From JAJEDW01 sp963555775 (lineage in GTDB: Bacteria; Acidobacteriota; Terriglobia; 20CM-2-55-15), in the NCBI GenBank assembly GCA_963555775.3, contig CAUVWY020000003.1, positions 248,001 through 312,000 of the forward strand: 64,000 nt of DNA, in the 5' to 3' direction. The translations under genes were made by a program, and so were the position numbers. Positions 25,663 through 35,013 of the stretch are shown here, one piece after another (position 1 is the stretch's first letter; each line of letters begins with the position of its first letter). The notes beneath the pieces are model-generated. The model made no database searches. It was not told the origin of the DNA and was given only the letters and a program-made list of their open reading frames with translations.

Positions 25663-28585
25663 TCAGGGCACCTCGACCACCGGGACCACAGGCAGGGTGG
25701 TGAAGATCCGGTCGACGCCATCCAGTTCGAAGGCCACCGCCGAGAAGCGCCCCGGTTCGGGCGTCAGGCACCGCACCGACCCCACGAAGTCCGACGTATC
25801 GGCGGTGGGGAACACCTGGTCGATGAATCGGGAGTCCTGGCCGTTGGCCGCAAGCGGGATCATCGTCTCGTCGAGTACGATGCCGTCCCGCATCAGCCGG
25901 CACCGCACCAGAATGGCGGTCGTGCCCCGATTGTGGATCGCGACGCCCGTGTTGATGCCGCCCTCCTGGCGGCGCACCGGGACCAGGGCATCCCGCACCG
26001 GCGGACTGTCGCCGACCCCGGCGACCCCGAGGGCGGGGATGTCGAAGCGCAGGACCCCGCCGATGAGACCGTCGGCCACGACGGTGACCGATCCGACCTT
26101 CAGATCCCCCCGTCCGTGGGTGGAGATCGTCAGTTCTCCCAACGGGTTCATGGCCGTCCGGAGGCTCAAAGCGCCGTCGTCTCCCACCTCCAGATCCGCG
26201 GGAACATCCAGCATCGATTCCGCGGCGATGGGATCGCCTTGCTGATCATAGAAGTAGACGGCGGGACGAACCGGATCGGCGCCCGCGTTCACCAGCACCA
26301 GTGAGGAGACGATGTTCCCGCCATTGGCGAAATGGGTGAAGTCCAGGCGTGTGGGCTCCGGTTCCCCCTCTGGCTCCTGTTCTTCCTCTTGTTCCGGCTC
26401 CTGCTCCGGGACCGCCGGTACCGGCACCACGGGCAGAGTGGTGAAGACCCGGTGGACCCCATCCAGTTCGAAGGCCACCGCCGAGAAGCGCCCCGGTTCG
26501 GGCGCGGCGCACCGCACCGACCCGGCGAAGTCCGACGTATCGGTGGCGGGGAACACCTGGTCGATGAATCGGGAGTCCTGGCCGTTGACCTCGAGCCGGA
26601 TAGCGGCTTCTTCGAGCACGGCGCCGTCCCGCATCAATCGGCATTGCAGGGCCAGAGTGGCCGATCCCCGGTTGCGGAGGGCGACGCCCGTGTTGATGCC
26701 GCCATCCTGACGGCGCACCGGGACGAGGGCATCCCGGAGGGTCGGGCTGTCGCCGACCCCGGCGACCCCAAGGTTGGGGATGTCGAAGCGCAGCACCCCG
26801 CCGATGGAACTGGAAGCCCGGACCGTGACCGATCCGACCCGTTGTCCCCCGCGGCCGTGGGTAGCAATGGTGAGTTCGCTCAGGGGTTTCATGACCGTCC
26901 GGGGGCTCAAAGCGCCGTCGTCTCCCACCTCCAGATCCGGGGTCAGGCTCACCAGGGACCGGGCGGCGATGGGATCGCCGCCCTGATCGTAGAAGTAGAT
27001 GGCGGGTTCGGACCGGGTAGGCGCCCGCGTTCACCAGGACCAGTGTGGATGTGATGAACCCCCCATTGGCGAAATGCGTAAAGTCCAGGTCCGCCACCGG
27101 CGTGGCCTCGGGCGAAATGCGGTGGGCGCTGGCGCCGGCCGCGCTCACCGTGCGCAGATGGAAGAAGTAGACCCGGCCGCTGATCAGACCGGTAATCGTG
27201 TGGGTGCGGTCGCTCGATCCGGTCGAAATCCACTCGCCCTCGCCGTCGATCCGGTACTCGTAATACAGAATCCGGGAACTGCCCTGGCTGGACGGCGCAT
27301 CCCAGGTCAGCGTCACCTCCCCGTCGCCGCTCTCCGCCCGAATGGTTCCGGGATAGGACGGTGGCTGGCCGCCACCTCCGCCCCCCCCCCACCGCCAGTG
27401 CCAGTGCCGTCGTCGCCACCGTCACCCGGGGGATTCGTGCCGCCGTCACCCGGGGGATTCGTGCCACCGTCACCGGGGGGATCTATGCCGACGATAAGGC
27501 CGCCGGTGATGTTCGTCACCCTCCAGTCATCGAACGACTGGGCCTGGTTGCCCACCCTGTCGAAGAGGTTGTCGCCCTGCTCGTAGGCCACCGTCACGGG
27601 CTGGCCCGCCGGGACGGCCGTGGCGAGCGTCAGCGTCACCAGGGACCCGCCGATGCTGATCTGGTTGACGTTGACAACGTCCTCCGCCACATTCACGGTG
27701 AAGTCGGACGACGACGGCGACGAGGCGGTGCTGAGCACCGTGTCGTAGGTCAGGACCAGCGTGGCGCCGTCCACCGTCGCCTGGATCGGCACCAGGCCGT
27801 CCACGAACTCGACCGTTTCATACGGCCCCCAGTCGCTCTTGACGATGCCGGCCGGCAGCGCGCCGAAGTCGATCCGCAGGCCCTCGCCGGGCTCGATCAT
27901 CCGGTCCTGGAACGCGCGCAGGGTAAAGCCCGCCTCGCTGTCGCCCACCCCGAACGTCACGCTCGCCGGCAGCCCCTCGTAGTCCTCCGTCGTCGCGCCG
28001 CCCACGTGCCTCACCAGCAGGGGGATCGTCACCGGCTGCTGCGGATTCCCGTCCGCCGGCGCGTCCCGCGCCGTCCGCAGGGTCAGCGTGATCCGATGGC
28101 CCACCCTGCTTTCGTCCACCTTGACGAGGGCGTCGTGGGCCGTTCCGAAGTCCAGCAGCAGGCAACTCCCGCCGCCCGCCTCCGTGGTGGCGAAAGCGGT
28201 GGTGGAGATGGGGCCGGTGGCGGTGGCGTTGTTGGCGGACACGCGGTAGTAGCGCGTGAGGCAGGCCTGGAGCCCGGTGTGGGCGTAGGTAGTGGTGGCG
28301 TTGTTGGCGACCAGGTCGGTCCAGGTGGTGAGGCCGTCGGGCGAGACCTCGATCCTGTAGCCGGTGATGGCGGAGCCGCCGGTGATGGCCGGGGCGGTCC
28401 ACGAGAGGTTGATCGTGGTGCTCCCGCTGGCCGTTGCCGTGAGGCCGGTCGGGGCGCCGGGCACATTGGTGGCGGCGCCGGTGGTGGCGCTGTCGACGTT
28501 GGAGGGAGTGCTGGTGCCGACCGCATTGATGGCCGAGACGCGGTAGTGGCGGGTGGTGCTGGCGGCCAGCCCGGTGTGCTCGTAG
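25663..28585 (-). pseudogene. Remnant of a large secreted FnIII / SwmB / repeat-domain protein
   Basis: Three overlapping reverse frames form one interrupted protein. Reading 5' to 3': two fibronectin type III units (28585-28170; SYEHTGLAASTTRHYRVSA), a Calx-beta-like stretch, a SwmB-like unit (VDGATLVLTYDTVLS, about 27800-27500), PPGDGGTN repeats, another FnIII unit (27390-27090), and two copies of a domain opening LDFTHFANGG, split by an EQEPEQEEEQEPE linker. A frameshift lies at the G10 tract (27381-27390) and another near 27010 (one extra base in CCGAACCCG). The 5' end is missing at the IS1182 insertion. Probably a surface or secreted adhesin in life. Confidence 0.8.
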
Positions 28586-28589
28586 CTAG

Positions 28590-30213
28590 CAGCCTGTCGG
28601 ACTTTCGGGACCTGAGTTGGATGTCGAATGTGGGAAGAATGGGAGCATGAGCGAACGATTCCGAGCTGTGGATCGAGACACCGCGTACTTGTTGCCACCG
28701 TCGGTGGAGGATTGGCTTCCGGAACAGCATTTGGCGCGGTTTGTGGTGGAGGTGGCGTCGAAGCCGGACCTGCATGAGTTGGAGATGCGGTACGCGGGGA
28801 GAGGATCGAAGGCCTACCATCCCGAGATGCTGTTGGCGTTCCCGAGATGCTGTTGGCGTTGCTGTTTTACGGATACGCGACGGGAGTGTTTGCGAGCCGG
28901 AAGCTGGAGGAAGCGACCTACGATTCGCTGGCGTTCCGGTATATCGCAGCCAACACGCATCCGGATCACGACACGATCGCAACGTTCCGGAAACGGTTTC
29001 TGAGACAGTTGAAGCCGTTGTTCGTGCAGATTTTGTTGTTGGCGCGAACGATGGGTTTTCTGAATCTGGGGAAGATCAGCCTGGATGGAAGCAAGGTGCA
29101 GGCGAATGCGTCGAAGCACAGCGCCTTGAGTTGGGGTCATGCGACCGAACTGGAACAGCAACTGAAGGCGGAAGTGGCGCGGTTGATGGCGATGGCTGCG
29201 GCGGCCGACGCGGAAGTGCCCGAGGGGATGGACATCCCGGAGGAACTGAAGCGGCGGGAAGACCGCCTGAAGGCGATTGCCGAGGCGAAGGCGAAGCTGG
29301 GAGCGCGGGCCGAGGAACGTCATGCGGCCGAGCAGGCCGAATACGAGGCAAAGATGGCCAAACGCGAGGCCCGGGCCAAAGAGACGGGGAAACGGCCTGG
29401 AGGGAAGCCACCGAAACCGCCCGAAGCGGGCGTGCGCCCCAACGATCAGATCAATCTGACCGATGAGGAATCGCGTATCATGCCGACGGGCGGACACAGT
29501 TTCCAGCAAGCCTACAATGTGCAGGCAGGAGTGGATACCGAGACCCTGCTGGGGGTCACCGAAACCGTCACCCCGCACGCCAATGACAAGCAAGAAATCG
29601 AACCGGCGCTGAAGGCTCTGGAAGAACTGGCCGAACCGCTCGGACAAGCCGGCGCGCTGCTGGCCGACAACGGCTATTACAGCGAAGCCAACGTGAAGGC
29701 CTGCGAGGCTGCCGGCGTGACGCCCTATATTGCCATGGGACGGGAGCGCCATCACCCGCCGGTTGAACAGCGTTGGACCCCGCCTCCGCCTTTGGCTCCG
29801 GACGCCGGTCCGGTCGAGGCGATGGCGCATCGCTTAGCGACGCTGGAAGGCCGGGCCATCTACGCCGAACCGAAGTCGACGGTCGAGCCGGTGTTCGGAA
29901 TCATCAAATCGGTGCTGGGATTTCGACAGTTTCACCTCAGAGGACTCGACGATGTCTCCGGAGAATGGACGCTGGTCAGCATGGCCTGGAATCTGAAGCG
30001 GCTCTTCAATCTCTCCCGGCAGCACTCCTCGCCGACCGTCGATCCGGGTTCCAGATCCCGTCCCCGGTCGGGAAAACGCCGCTCCGGATGCCTGCGCAGG
30101 CCCGGAAACGTCGAATTACAGCCTTTCCAGGCGCTTCTCCACCGAATAGCCCTGCAAACGTTCAATCGTCGATTCGTCGACGCTCAATGGGCGCTTTCAA
30201 GTCCGACAGCCTG
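28590..30213. mobile_element. IS1182-type insertion sequence, complete ends
   Basis: A 1,624-bp element. Left end CAGCCTGTCGGACTT (28590-28604) and inverted right end CAGGCTGTCGGACTT (30199-30213) match at 14 of 15 positions. Each end is flanked by CTAG (28586-28589 and 30214-30217), consistent with a 4-bp target duplication. It carries one transposase gene, now frame-broken. It sits at the 5' break of the large secreted-protein remnant. Confidence 0.88.
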
Positions 30214-30217
30214 CTAG
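28647..30217 (+). pseudogene. IS1182-family transposase, inactivated by 20-bp tandem duplication
   Basis: The N-terminal part starts at ATG 28647 (FRAVDRDTAYLLPPSVEDWL, EQHLARFVVEV, a DUF772-type domain). It runs to AYHPEMLLA, where the 20 bases at 28821-28840 are repeated exactly at 28841-28860. The extra 20 bp shift the frame. The rest continues from 28847 (LFYGYATGVFASRKLEEATY, SLDGSKVQANASKH, then LLADNGYYSEANV and a C-terminal STVEPVFGIIKSVLGFRQF). Removing one copy gives a continuous PEMLLALLFYGYATG. The stop codon lies in the flanking CTAG, so the true end is probably ragged. Confidence 0.88.
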
Positions 30218-30272
30218 ACGCTATGTGATCGCGCGTAGGTGACGGAGGCGGAGGGGATGCTCTTGCCGTCCG

Positions 30273-30575
30273 TCATTCGAACAGTTCGGCGTGGGTGCCG
30301 ACCCGGGTGAAATAAACCGAACCGCTGGGACGGTCTGTATCGTCGATGCGATAAATCAGAAGGAAGTCACCGCCGACATGGCATTCCCGGTGGTTCGCCC
30401 CTACGCCCTTCAGCGCGTGATCCTTGCGTTCGAGTCCGAGCGGGGCATCGTTGGCAATGAGAAGCAGCATGACCGCCTTCAGCCGCTTCATATCATATCG
30501 GCCGGAACGCGAGAGCCGCTCCCAGTCCTTGAGGAATTGTCGGGTGTAGTCAACCCGGCGCGGCAGGTTGGTCAC
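30273..30575 (-). CDS. yafQ: YafQ/RelE-type toxin, 5' end cut off by an IS
   Basis: mRNA-interferase toxin family. The 100-residue frame has the family core YTRQFLKDWERLSRSGRYDM, LIANDAPLG, and NHRECHVGGDFLLIYRIDD (active-site His/Arg region) and ends ELFE. Its present GTG start is the terminal base triplet of the adjacent ISAs1 element. Joining across the 10-bp target duplication restores an upstream frame TTG-AAG-AAG (MKKPAASKRTNLPRR) that overlaps the antitoxin stop, so about nine N-terminal residues have been lost. It is separated from its antitoxin by 1.9 kb and may be silent. Confidence 0.82.
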   Translation of the reverse strand: MTNLPRRVDYTRQFLKDWERLSRSGRYDMKRLKAVMLLLIANDAPLGLERKDHALKGVGANHRECHVGGDFLLIYRIDDTDRPSGSVYFTRVGTHAELFE

Positions 30576-32488
30576 GGCAAATTTGTTCTCAGATGGAGCA
30601 TGATGTGGGGAATGAATTTCGAGTCATTCTCAAGTAGTCGAAGACGAGACGGGTATTGAAAGAGAGTTTACGCATCGATTGGGCGATCGATTGAGCGGGT
30701 TTTTGAAAGGATTTGAGAATACCGACGGCAAAGCGTCGGAGGCGGGTGATGTTTTCCGGGCCGAAGCCGGTGCGGATTCGACTGCGGTCCTCATCGTAAT
30801 TCCAGTCGATGATGTAATGGACGCTTTCGATACTCCAATGACCGCGATTGATGGCCAGCAAGCGTTCGGGGGAGGTTTCGCCGGGTGAGCGGCTCGTGAT
30901 GCCCAGCGCGGTTTCACACGTGAGGGCGCCGGATTTCTTGTCGATGGATTCGCGCTCGATCCGAAAGACCTGCGCCAGGTGGGGAAAGTCGAGGTAGTGG
31001 TTGAGTTCGGCGCTACACCAAATGCGCCGGGTTTCGATGCGGCCATGATCGGGCGGGGTGACCTCGACAAAGTCGGGTTGTCCGCGGGTTTGGAACTGGA
31101 ACGCGATATCGCGTTCCAGCGTCGGTTGGTTGCCTTTGACCGTGAAATGATAGTGCGCTCCCCGCTCGACCAAATAGCGCGCGATCGCGCGTTGGGTCAG
31201 CAGGGCATCGCCGGTGATGTCCTTGCCGGCGATGTCGCAGGTTTGAAGCAAGGGAACGGCCATGCCGATTTCGTTCGTGCGCTTGCGCTCCTCGCCGCCG
31301 GCTACAGGCAGGGTTCCCACTTTTTTTGGGTGTAGCAGCGTTTCGACTCATGCCCGACTACGCTCATGATGTGGGTCTGATGCCCGTCAGAGTCGAGGGC
31401 GTTCTTCATCGTCTTACCATCCATGGCCAGCGCATCGTCCGGGGCGCCCCAGGCCCGATTCCACGCATTGAGCGCCCGGTCCAGCGCCCCCGGTTCAATC
31501 CGCACCAGGCAATCCCGAATCACAAACTCGCTGGGAACCACATAGTGGCCGTTCTCCCGCCGACAGCCAAAACGTTCGCGGGCTTTCTGCCCCAGGGCAT
31601 CGGCCCAATCCGAGATGGCTTTATAGCCGTGCATGCCGCACAGCGTCGCGCCCGCGGCGATGCCCAGCACTGCCGACAAGGGATGGCGCCGTCCCTGAGC
31701 GCGGCGCGGATCGGGAATGGTCTTGAAGCACTGGGGGAGTTGGCGCATCTGTGCGGCATTGAGCATGATCTTGGGGGCTCCGGTGAGTTGAAGATGTTCC
31801 CGGCCAGGGTGGGTCAGTTGCCCGCGCGCATCACGGCACAGGGGACGCACAAAGACAAGCTTCGGGGCATCGGCTTGGGCGCTGTAGCCGTCCCGGGTGC
31901 GCCGGTGCCCCCGGGTCCGTCCCAGTTCCAACCAGTTCGACGCGCGATACACGCCACCATGGAAGCGCCGGGGATCCACAAACGTTTCCAGCAGCAGCAA
32001 CCCATGACCGAACCGTTGGCGCCAATCCGACCCGACCCGCCGCTCGGTCCGTGACAGCACTCGAGAGCCCACATTCGGCCGATTCCAGCCCGGCAGGATC
32101 AAAAAGCGACTGTTGTTCGCGATCAGTTTCAGCCGCCCATACTGCGAGCGGAAGTCCCAGCCGATCCATCGATCCCGAACCCCGCACTTCAGCGCCGACG
32201 CCGACAGGCTCAGTTGCGCCACCCACTGCCCGCGCCATGTGGCCACGTACCAGACCGTCTCCCCGATCTTCGCCAGTGCGCCCAGATAATGATGACGCTT
32301 CATCTGCTCTTGATACTGCCCTTCCTCGCTTCGCTCCACTGGCCGTACCCCGATCTCCGACAACTCCTGGCTGGTCATTTCCCTCCACTCCATTCAGCGT
32401 CTTATACAGGAAACTCCTCGCTATGTCCAGCTTGCCAAGTTAAACCACTGAATTCGCGGACGTTCACTGGAAGGACAAATTCACCCTG
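30573..32488. mobile_element. ISAs1-type insertion sequence, complete, with 10-bp target duplication
   Basis: A 1,916-bp element. Left end CACGGCAAATTTGTTCTC and inverted right end CAGGGTGAATTTGTCCTT match at 13 of 18 positions. The 10 bases GCAGGTTGGT stand immediately outside both ends (30563-30572 and 32489-32498), a classic target-site duplication. The element reads leftwards and carries one transposase in two overlapping frames. It is inserted between antitoxin and toxin genes. Confidence 0.92.
30589..32393 (-). CDS. ISAs1-family transposase with DruA-like N-terminal domain, -1 frameshifted
   Basis: Two overlapping frames make one protein of about 600 residues. Residues 30-200 (HHYLGALAKIGETVWYVATW, RFLILPGWNRPNVGSRVLSR, FGHGLLLLETFVD) match the DUF4338/DruA-type domain. 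The DDE part follows (FKTIPDPRRAQGRRHPL, AMDGKTMKN with the first D, ITGDALLTQ with the second, NRGHWSIESVH with E). The join is at A_AAA_AAG (31326-31320): the upstream frame stops at 31302, and the -1 frame continues VGTLPVAGGEE. All catalytic residues are intact only in the fused product. Either programmed slippage or loss of one A from an A8 run would explain it. Confidence 0.85.
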
Positions 32489-32502
32489 GCAGGTTGGTTC
32501 GT

Positions 32503-32784
32503 TTACTGGCCGCTGGCTTCTTCAAGTTCTGCGAACATCTCGTCCGCGCTCGCGAATCGCGCCTTGCGCGTCTTCACCATCTCGTCGGCCTCGGCCAGGG
32601 CTCTTCGGGTTTGCGCGTTGGGAACCTTGAGTTCAAGAGGAAAGGCCTGATCGACGGCGATGCGGTGGAACAGCAGCCGCACGGCGCCCGAGGCCGTCAG
32701 CCCCATCGCCGCCAGCGTCTCGGTCGCCTTCCGCTTCATCTCGGTGTCCATCCGGACGTGGAGCATCGAACTCTGTGTCTTCAT
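32503..32784 (-). CDS. dinJ: RelB/DinJ-family antitoxin
   Basis: A 93-residue protein with a ribbon-helix-helix start (LHVRMDTEMKRKATETLAAM, TASGAVRLLFHRI) and the family PFPLELKVPN-like segment (FPLELKVPNAQTRRALAEA). It then has the acidic C-terminal tail that wraps the toxin. The ribosome site AGGAGGCTTGG precedes the ATG. The stop is 5 bp from the ISAs1 target duplication, so the gene itself is whole. DinJ proteins neutralise YafQ and repress their own operon; the IS now lies between it and its toxin. Confidence 0.88.
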   Translation of the reverse strand: MKTQSSMLHVRMDTEMKRKATETLAAMGLTASGAVRLLFHRIAVDQAFPLELKVPNAQTRRALAEADEMVKTRKARFASADEMFAELEEASGQ

Positions 32785-33003
32785 CCAAGCCTCCTGTATC
32801 TCAAATGAGTTATGCCATATTGGCGCGACCCAGTCAACCGGACGCGATCAGGTAACCGTCCTGCTGTAGGTCATCGTCAAGTACATCTCGAACCGTTGTT
32901 TTTAGCCGCTCGGTATCGTTCCTGAAGCGGCGGCCGATGTAGATACGTCCAGCACCTCGCCGACTCAAGCCCCGGTGAGAGTGCATGAGGCCATCTGATC
33001 GAG
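32785..33003. other. Spacer upstream of the antitoxin
   Basis: About 220 bp. It must contain the dinJ promoter. A reverse frame here ends GRRFRNDTERLKTTVRDVLD and may be a scrap of a lost protein, since it looks more protein-like than its upstream part. Nothing else is recognised. Confidence 0.35.
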
Positions 33004-34032
33004 CTAGGTTGTGGCTCTGATCTTGTGCGACACCACACTTGGCGAACCCGAAAACGACACCATCATTGTGCCTCGAAATCTCGCCCAGGCGGGGCGAGGA
33101 GATTCGGCTTCCTCCGGTAAGCACACAACAACAAAAGAGAAGGTGTAAATGTCTCCTCGCGGGCGCGCTATCGACTTTGCGTACAACAGCTTCTCGTAGA
33201 GGTACAACGCGCATTCAATGACGACCAGGTTAAGGTAGCGGTGCCCAAAAAAAGTAACGGCATTCAGTATATGTAGCGCCGGATCCTTCGCAGCCGTTGG
33301 GAGTTTGGCACCTTCGGGGGCAGATAAACGACTCACATTGATCGAGTGGGCGCCATCGTAGTTCGCCACAGTTTGAATCATCTTCTTCAAGGAAATAGGT
33401 TTCCCGTCGAACAGCACGACTTGCTGTCCCAACCATTCATCGCAGCTCAAGCTGAAATCTGCGTTTGCCTGAAACAACTGATCGGCTTTTACTTGCCACG
33501 GCGCCTCGTTGGAGGGCACGCCCCTCCAGTCTGCCGCACCTGGTAGTGGCCACTCGATGAGTAGTTTCACTTCGTGTGGCGCCGCAGACAAAACATGGGT
33601 TTCCACCGGATCGTATGTGCGCTCGTCCAACCTCCTTGCTATCAAGCTCATCCCAGAATGGCCGACGCCAACCTCTATCGTTCTCCGGAATTCTTGTGGG
33701 ATCTTGCGTAGCCGATCAAATCGCAACCCGGTCATTTCAAGAAGGCGTTCATCAAGCAACCGGGTTTCGCGTTGGCCCCGGTCACCAAGAACAGTCTTGC
33801 GGAGAAAAATCGAACAGGCCCGGGCGAATGCTTCCATCGCTTGTGCCCAAGATTCTTCGTCGCTCACTCGGTCCAACTGGCTGCGCACACCATCGATTCC
33901 GATTTTCAAGTCGGCCATCGCCTCCGTGATCCGCGCTGTTTTCTCCTTTGCCATTCCTCCAATCACGCTGCCCTTTGCGGACACGAATCTCACTCCCCGT
34001 TCCTCGGAGTCATCCCCTTGACGGCCGTTCAT
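33004..34032 (-). CDS. Hypothetical protein in island
   Basis: A 342-residue soluble protein starting at ATG 34032, chosen because AGAGGAG lies 6 bases upstream; an ATG at 34059 would add 9 residues. The N-terminal third is helical and charged (ARITEAMADLKIGIDGVRSQ, ACSIFLRKTVLGDRGQRE). The rest is mixed, with LLIEWPLPGAADWRGVPSNE and a C-terminal hydrophobic strand region (GHRYLNLVVIECALYLYEKL). No signal peptide or membrane helix is clear, and I recognise no domain. It stands alone between the antitoxin and the right island edge. Its codon use is less GC-rich than its neighbours, suggesting transfer. Confidence 0.65.
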   Translation of the reverse strand: MNGRQGDDSEERGVRFVSAKGSVIGGMAKEKTARITEAMADLKIGIDGVRSQLDRVSDEESWAQAMEAFARACSIFLRKTVLGDRGQRETRLLDERLLEMTGLRFDRLRKIPQEFRRTIEVGVGHSGMSLIARRLDERTYDPVETHVLSAAPHEVKLLIEWPLPGAADWRGVPSNEAPWQVKADQLFQANADFSLSCDEWLGQQVVLFDGKPISLKKMIQTVANYDGAHSINVSRLSAPEGAKLPTAAKDPALHILNAVTFFGHRYLNLVVIECALYLYEKLLYAKSIARPRGDIYTFSFVVVCLPEEAESPRPAWARFRGTMMVSFSGSPSVVSHKIRATT

Positions 34033-34187
34033 GTTCACTCCTCTTCCAACCAGCGCCATAGGGCGGTAGCGATCTTAAGCCATGTTTACCAGGCCGATTT
34101 TCAAAGTACTGATAGATTAGGCAGTTGCGATGATTCAGAATCGCAAGTGGCACTACAAACGCGCACAGAAGCGGGATATGGGGGAGA

Positions 34188-34423
34188 TCAGACGATGGTT
34201 TTGCGAGTCCCTCCGGGCGCGGGGTGGATGCCCAGGGCGTCGTAGATAGCGCGCTGAGGCGGTTCGGCGCGGGTGGCCTTGCGCACGTAGTACGTCGAGG
34301 AGCCCGACCGCGCTTGATACGGCGCGACCGGCGTGAGGAACACGCCTGAGAACGCGCCGCTACGCGCCCGGCGCCAGGAAAGCGCCGTAGAACGCGGCCA
34401 TGCACACTTCCACCACAGGCTCC
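34188..34423 (-). repeat. Right island-boundary repeat with transposase-like peptide scrap
   Basis: On the reverse strand the 22-bp boundary repeat (34423-34402) leads into the FSGVFLTPVAP-coding block shared with the 14622-14866 element (34365-34325). It then continues in frame as STYYVRKATRAEPPQRAIYD ALGIHPAPGG, ending near 34188. The last peptide resembles the C-terminus of IS4/IS1634-like transposases, so this may be the 3' relic of an element. The repeat touches the efp stop codon. Confidence 0.55.
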
Positions 34424-34986
34424 TAAGTGCGCACGCGTTCGACGTACTTGCCTTCGGACGTGTCGACCCGGATCGTCTCTCCTTCCGAAATGAAATGAGG
34501 TACCGGGACGATGAGTCCCGTTTCGGTTTTCGCGGGCTTTTGTACGTTGCTGACGGTTGCCGATGGCATTCCGGGCTCGGTTTCAACAACCTTGAGATCG
34601 ACCGTCGCGGGCAATTCAATTCCCACCGGACTCTCCGAGTAAAACTCGACCTCGATGCTCGAATTCGGTATCAGGAACTGCATTGAATCCCCGAGCAGTT
34701 CAGTCGTGAAGTGAATCTGTTCGTAGGACTCGGTATCCATGAAGAAGTGGTTGTCTCCCTCGCTGTAGAGGTATTCCATTTCTTTCTTGTCGAGAATCGC
34801 CTTGTCGATCGAATCGTCCGACCGGAACCGATGGTCGACGATGGACCCCGAGCGCAGGTTTTTGAGCTTGGTCTGCATGTGGCCCTTCCCCTTCCCCGGA
34901 GTCAGATGTTGATAATCGACGACGCGAAACAACTCCTCTCGAAGTCTGATGATGTTCCCGCGCCGCAACTGTGTTGCCTGAATCAT
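34423..34986 (-). CDS. efp: Elongation factor P
   Basis: Relieves ribosome stalling at polyproline. The 187-residue protein has the three-domain EF-P layout, with the loop lysine in LTPGKGKGHMQTK (Lys32) and the C-terminal signature GLIVPVPHFISEGETIRVD. An unmodified or differently modified tip is possible: neither EpmA/EpmB nor EarP is in the window. The start ATG is at 34986, 27 bp downstream of the M24 peptidase stop on this strand. The stop abuts the right island repeat. Confidence 0.96.
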   Translation of the reverse strand: MIQATQLRRGNIIRLREELFRVVDYQHLTPGKGKGHMQTKLKNLRSGSIVDHRFRSDDSIDKAILDKKEMEYLYSEGDNHFFMDTESYEQIHFTTELLGDSMQFLIPNSSIEVEFYSESPVGIELPATVDLKVVETEPGMPSATVSNVQKPAKTETGLIVPVPHFISEGETIRVDTSEGKYVERVRT

Positions 34987-35013
34987 TGGATTATTGCCTT
35001 TCCAAGTCGCTCG

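Noticed and set aside
27361..28650. 429-codon forward frame over the FnIII/SwmB remnant
   Set aside because: Gly/Arg/Val-rich antisense of a clear FnIII sequence; lacks structure of its own.
17888..34423. Prophage or integrative element with att sites
   Set aside because: Flanking repeats are inverted rather than direct, no tRNA target, and no intact integrase or phage structural gene.
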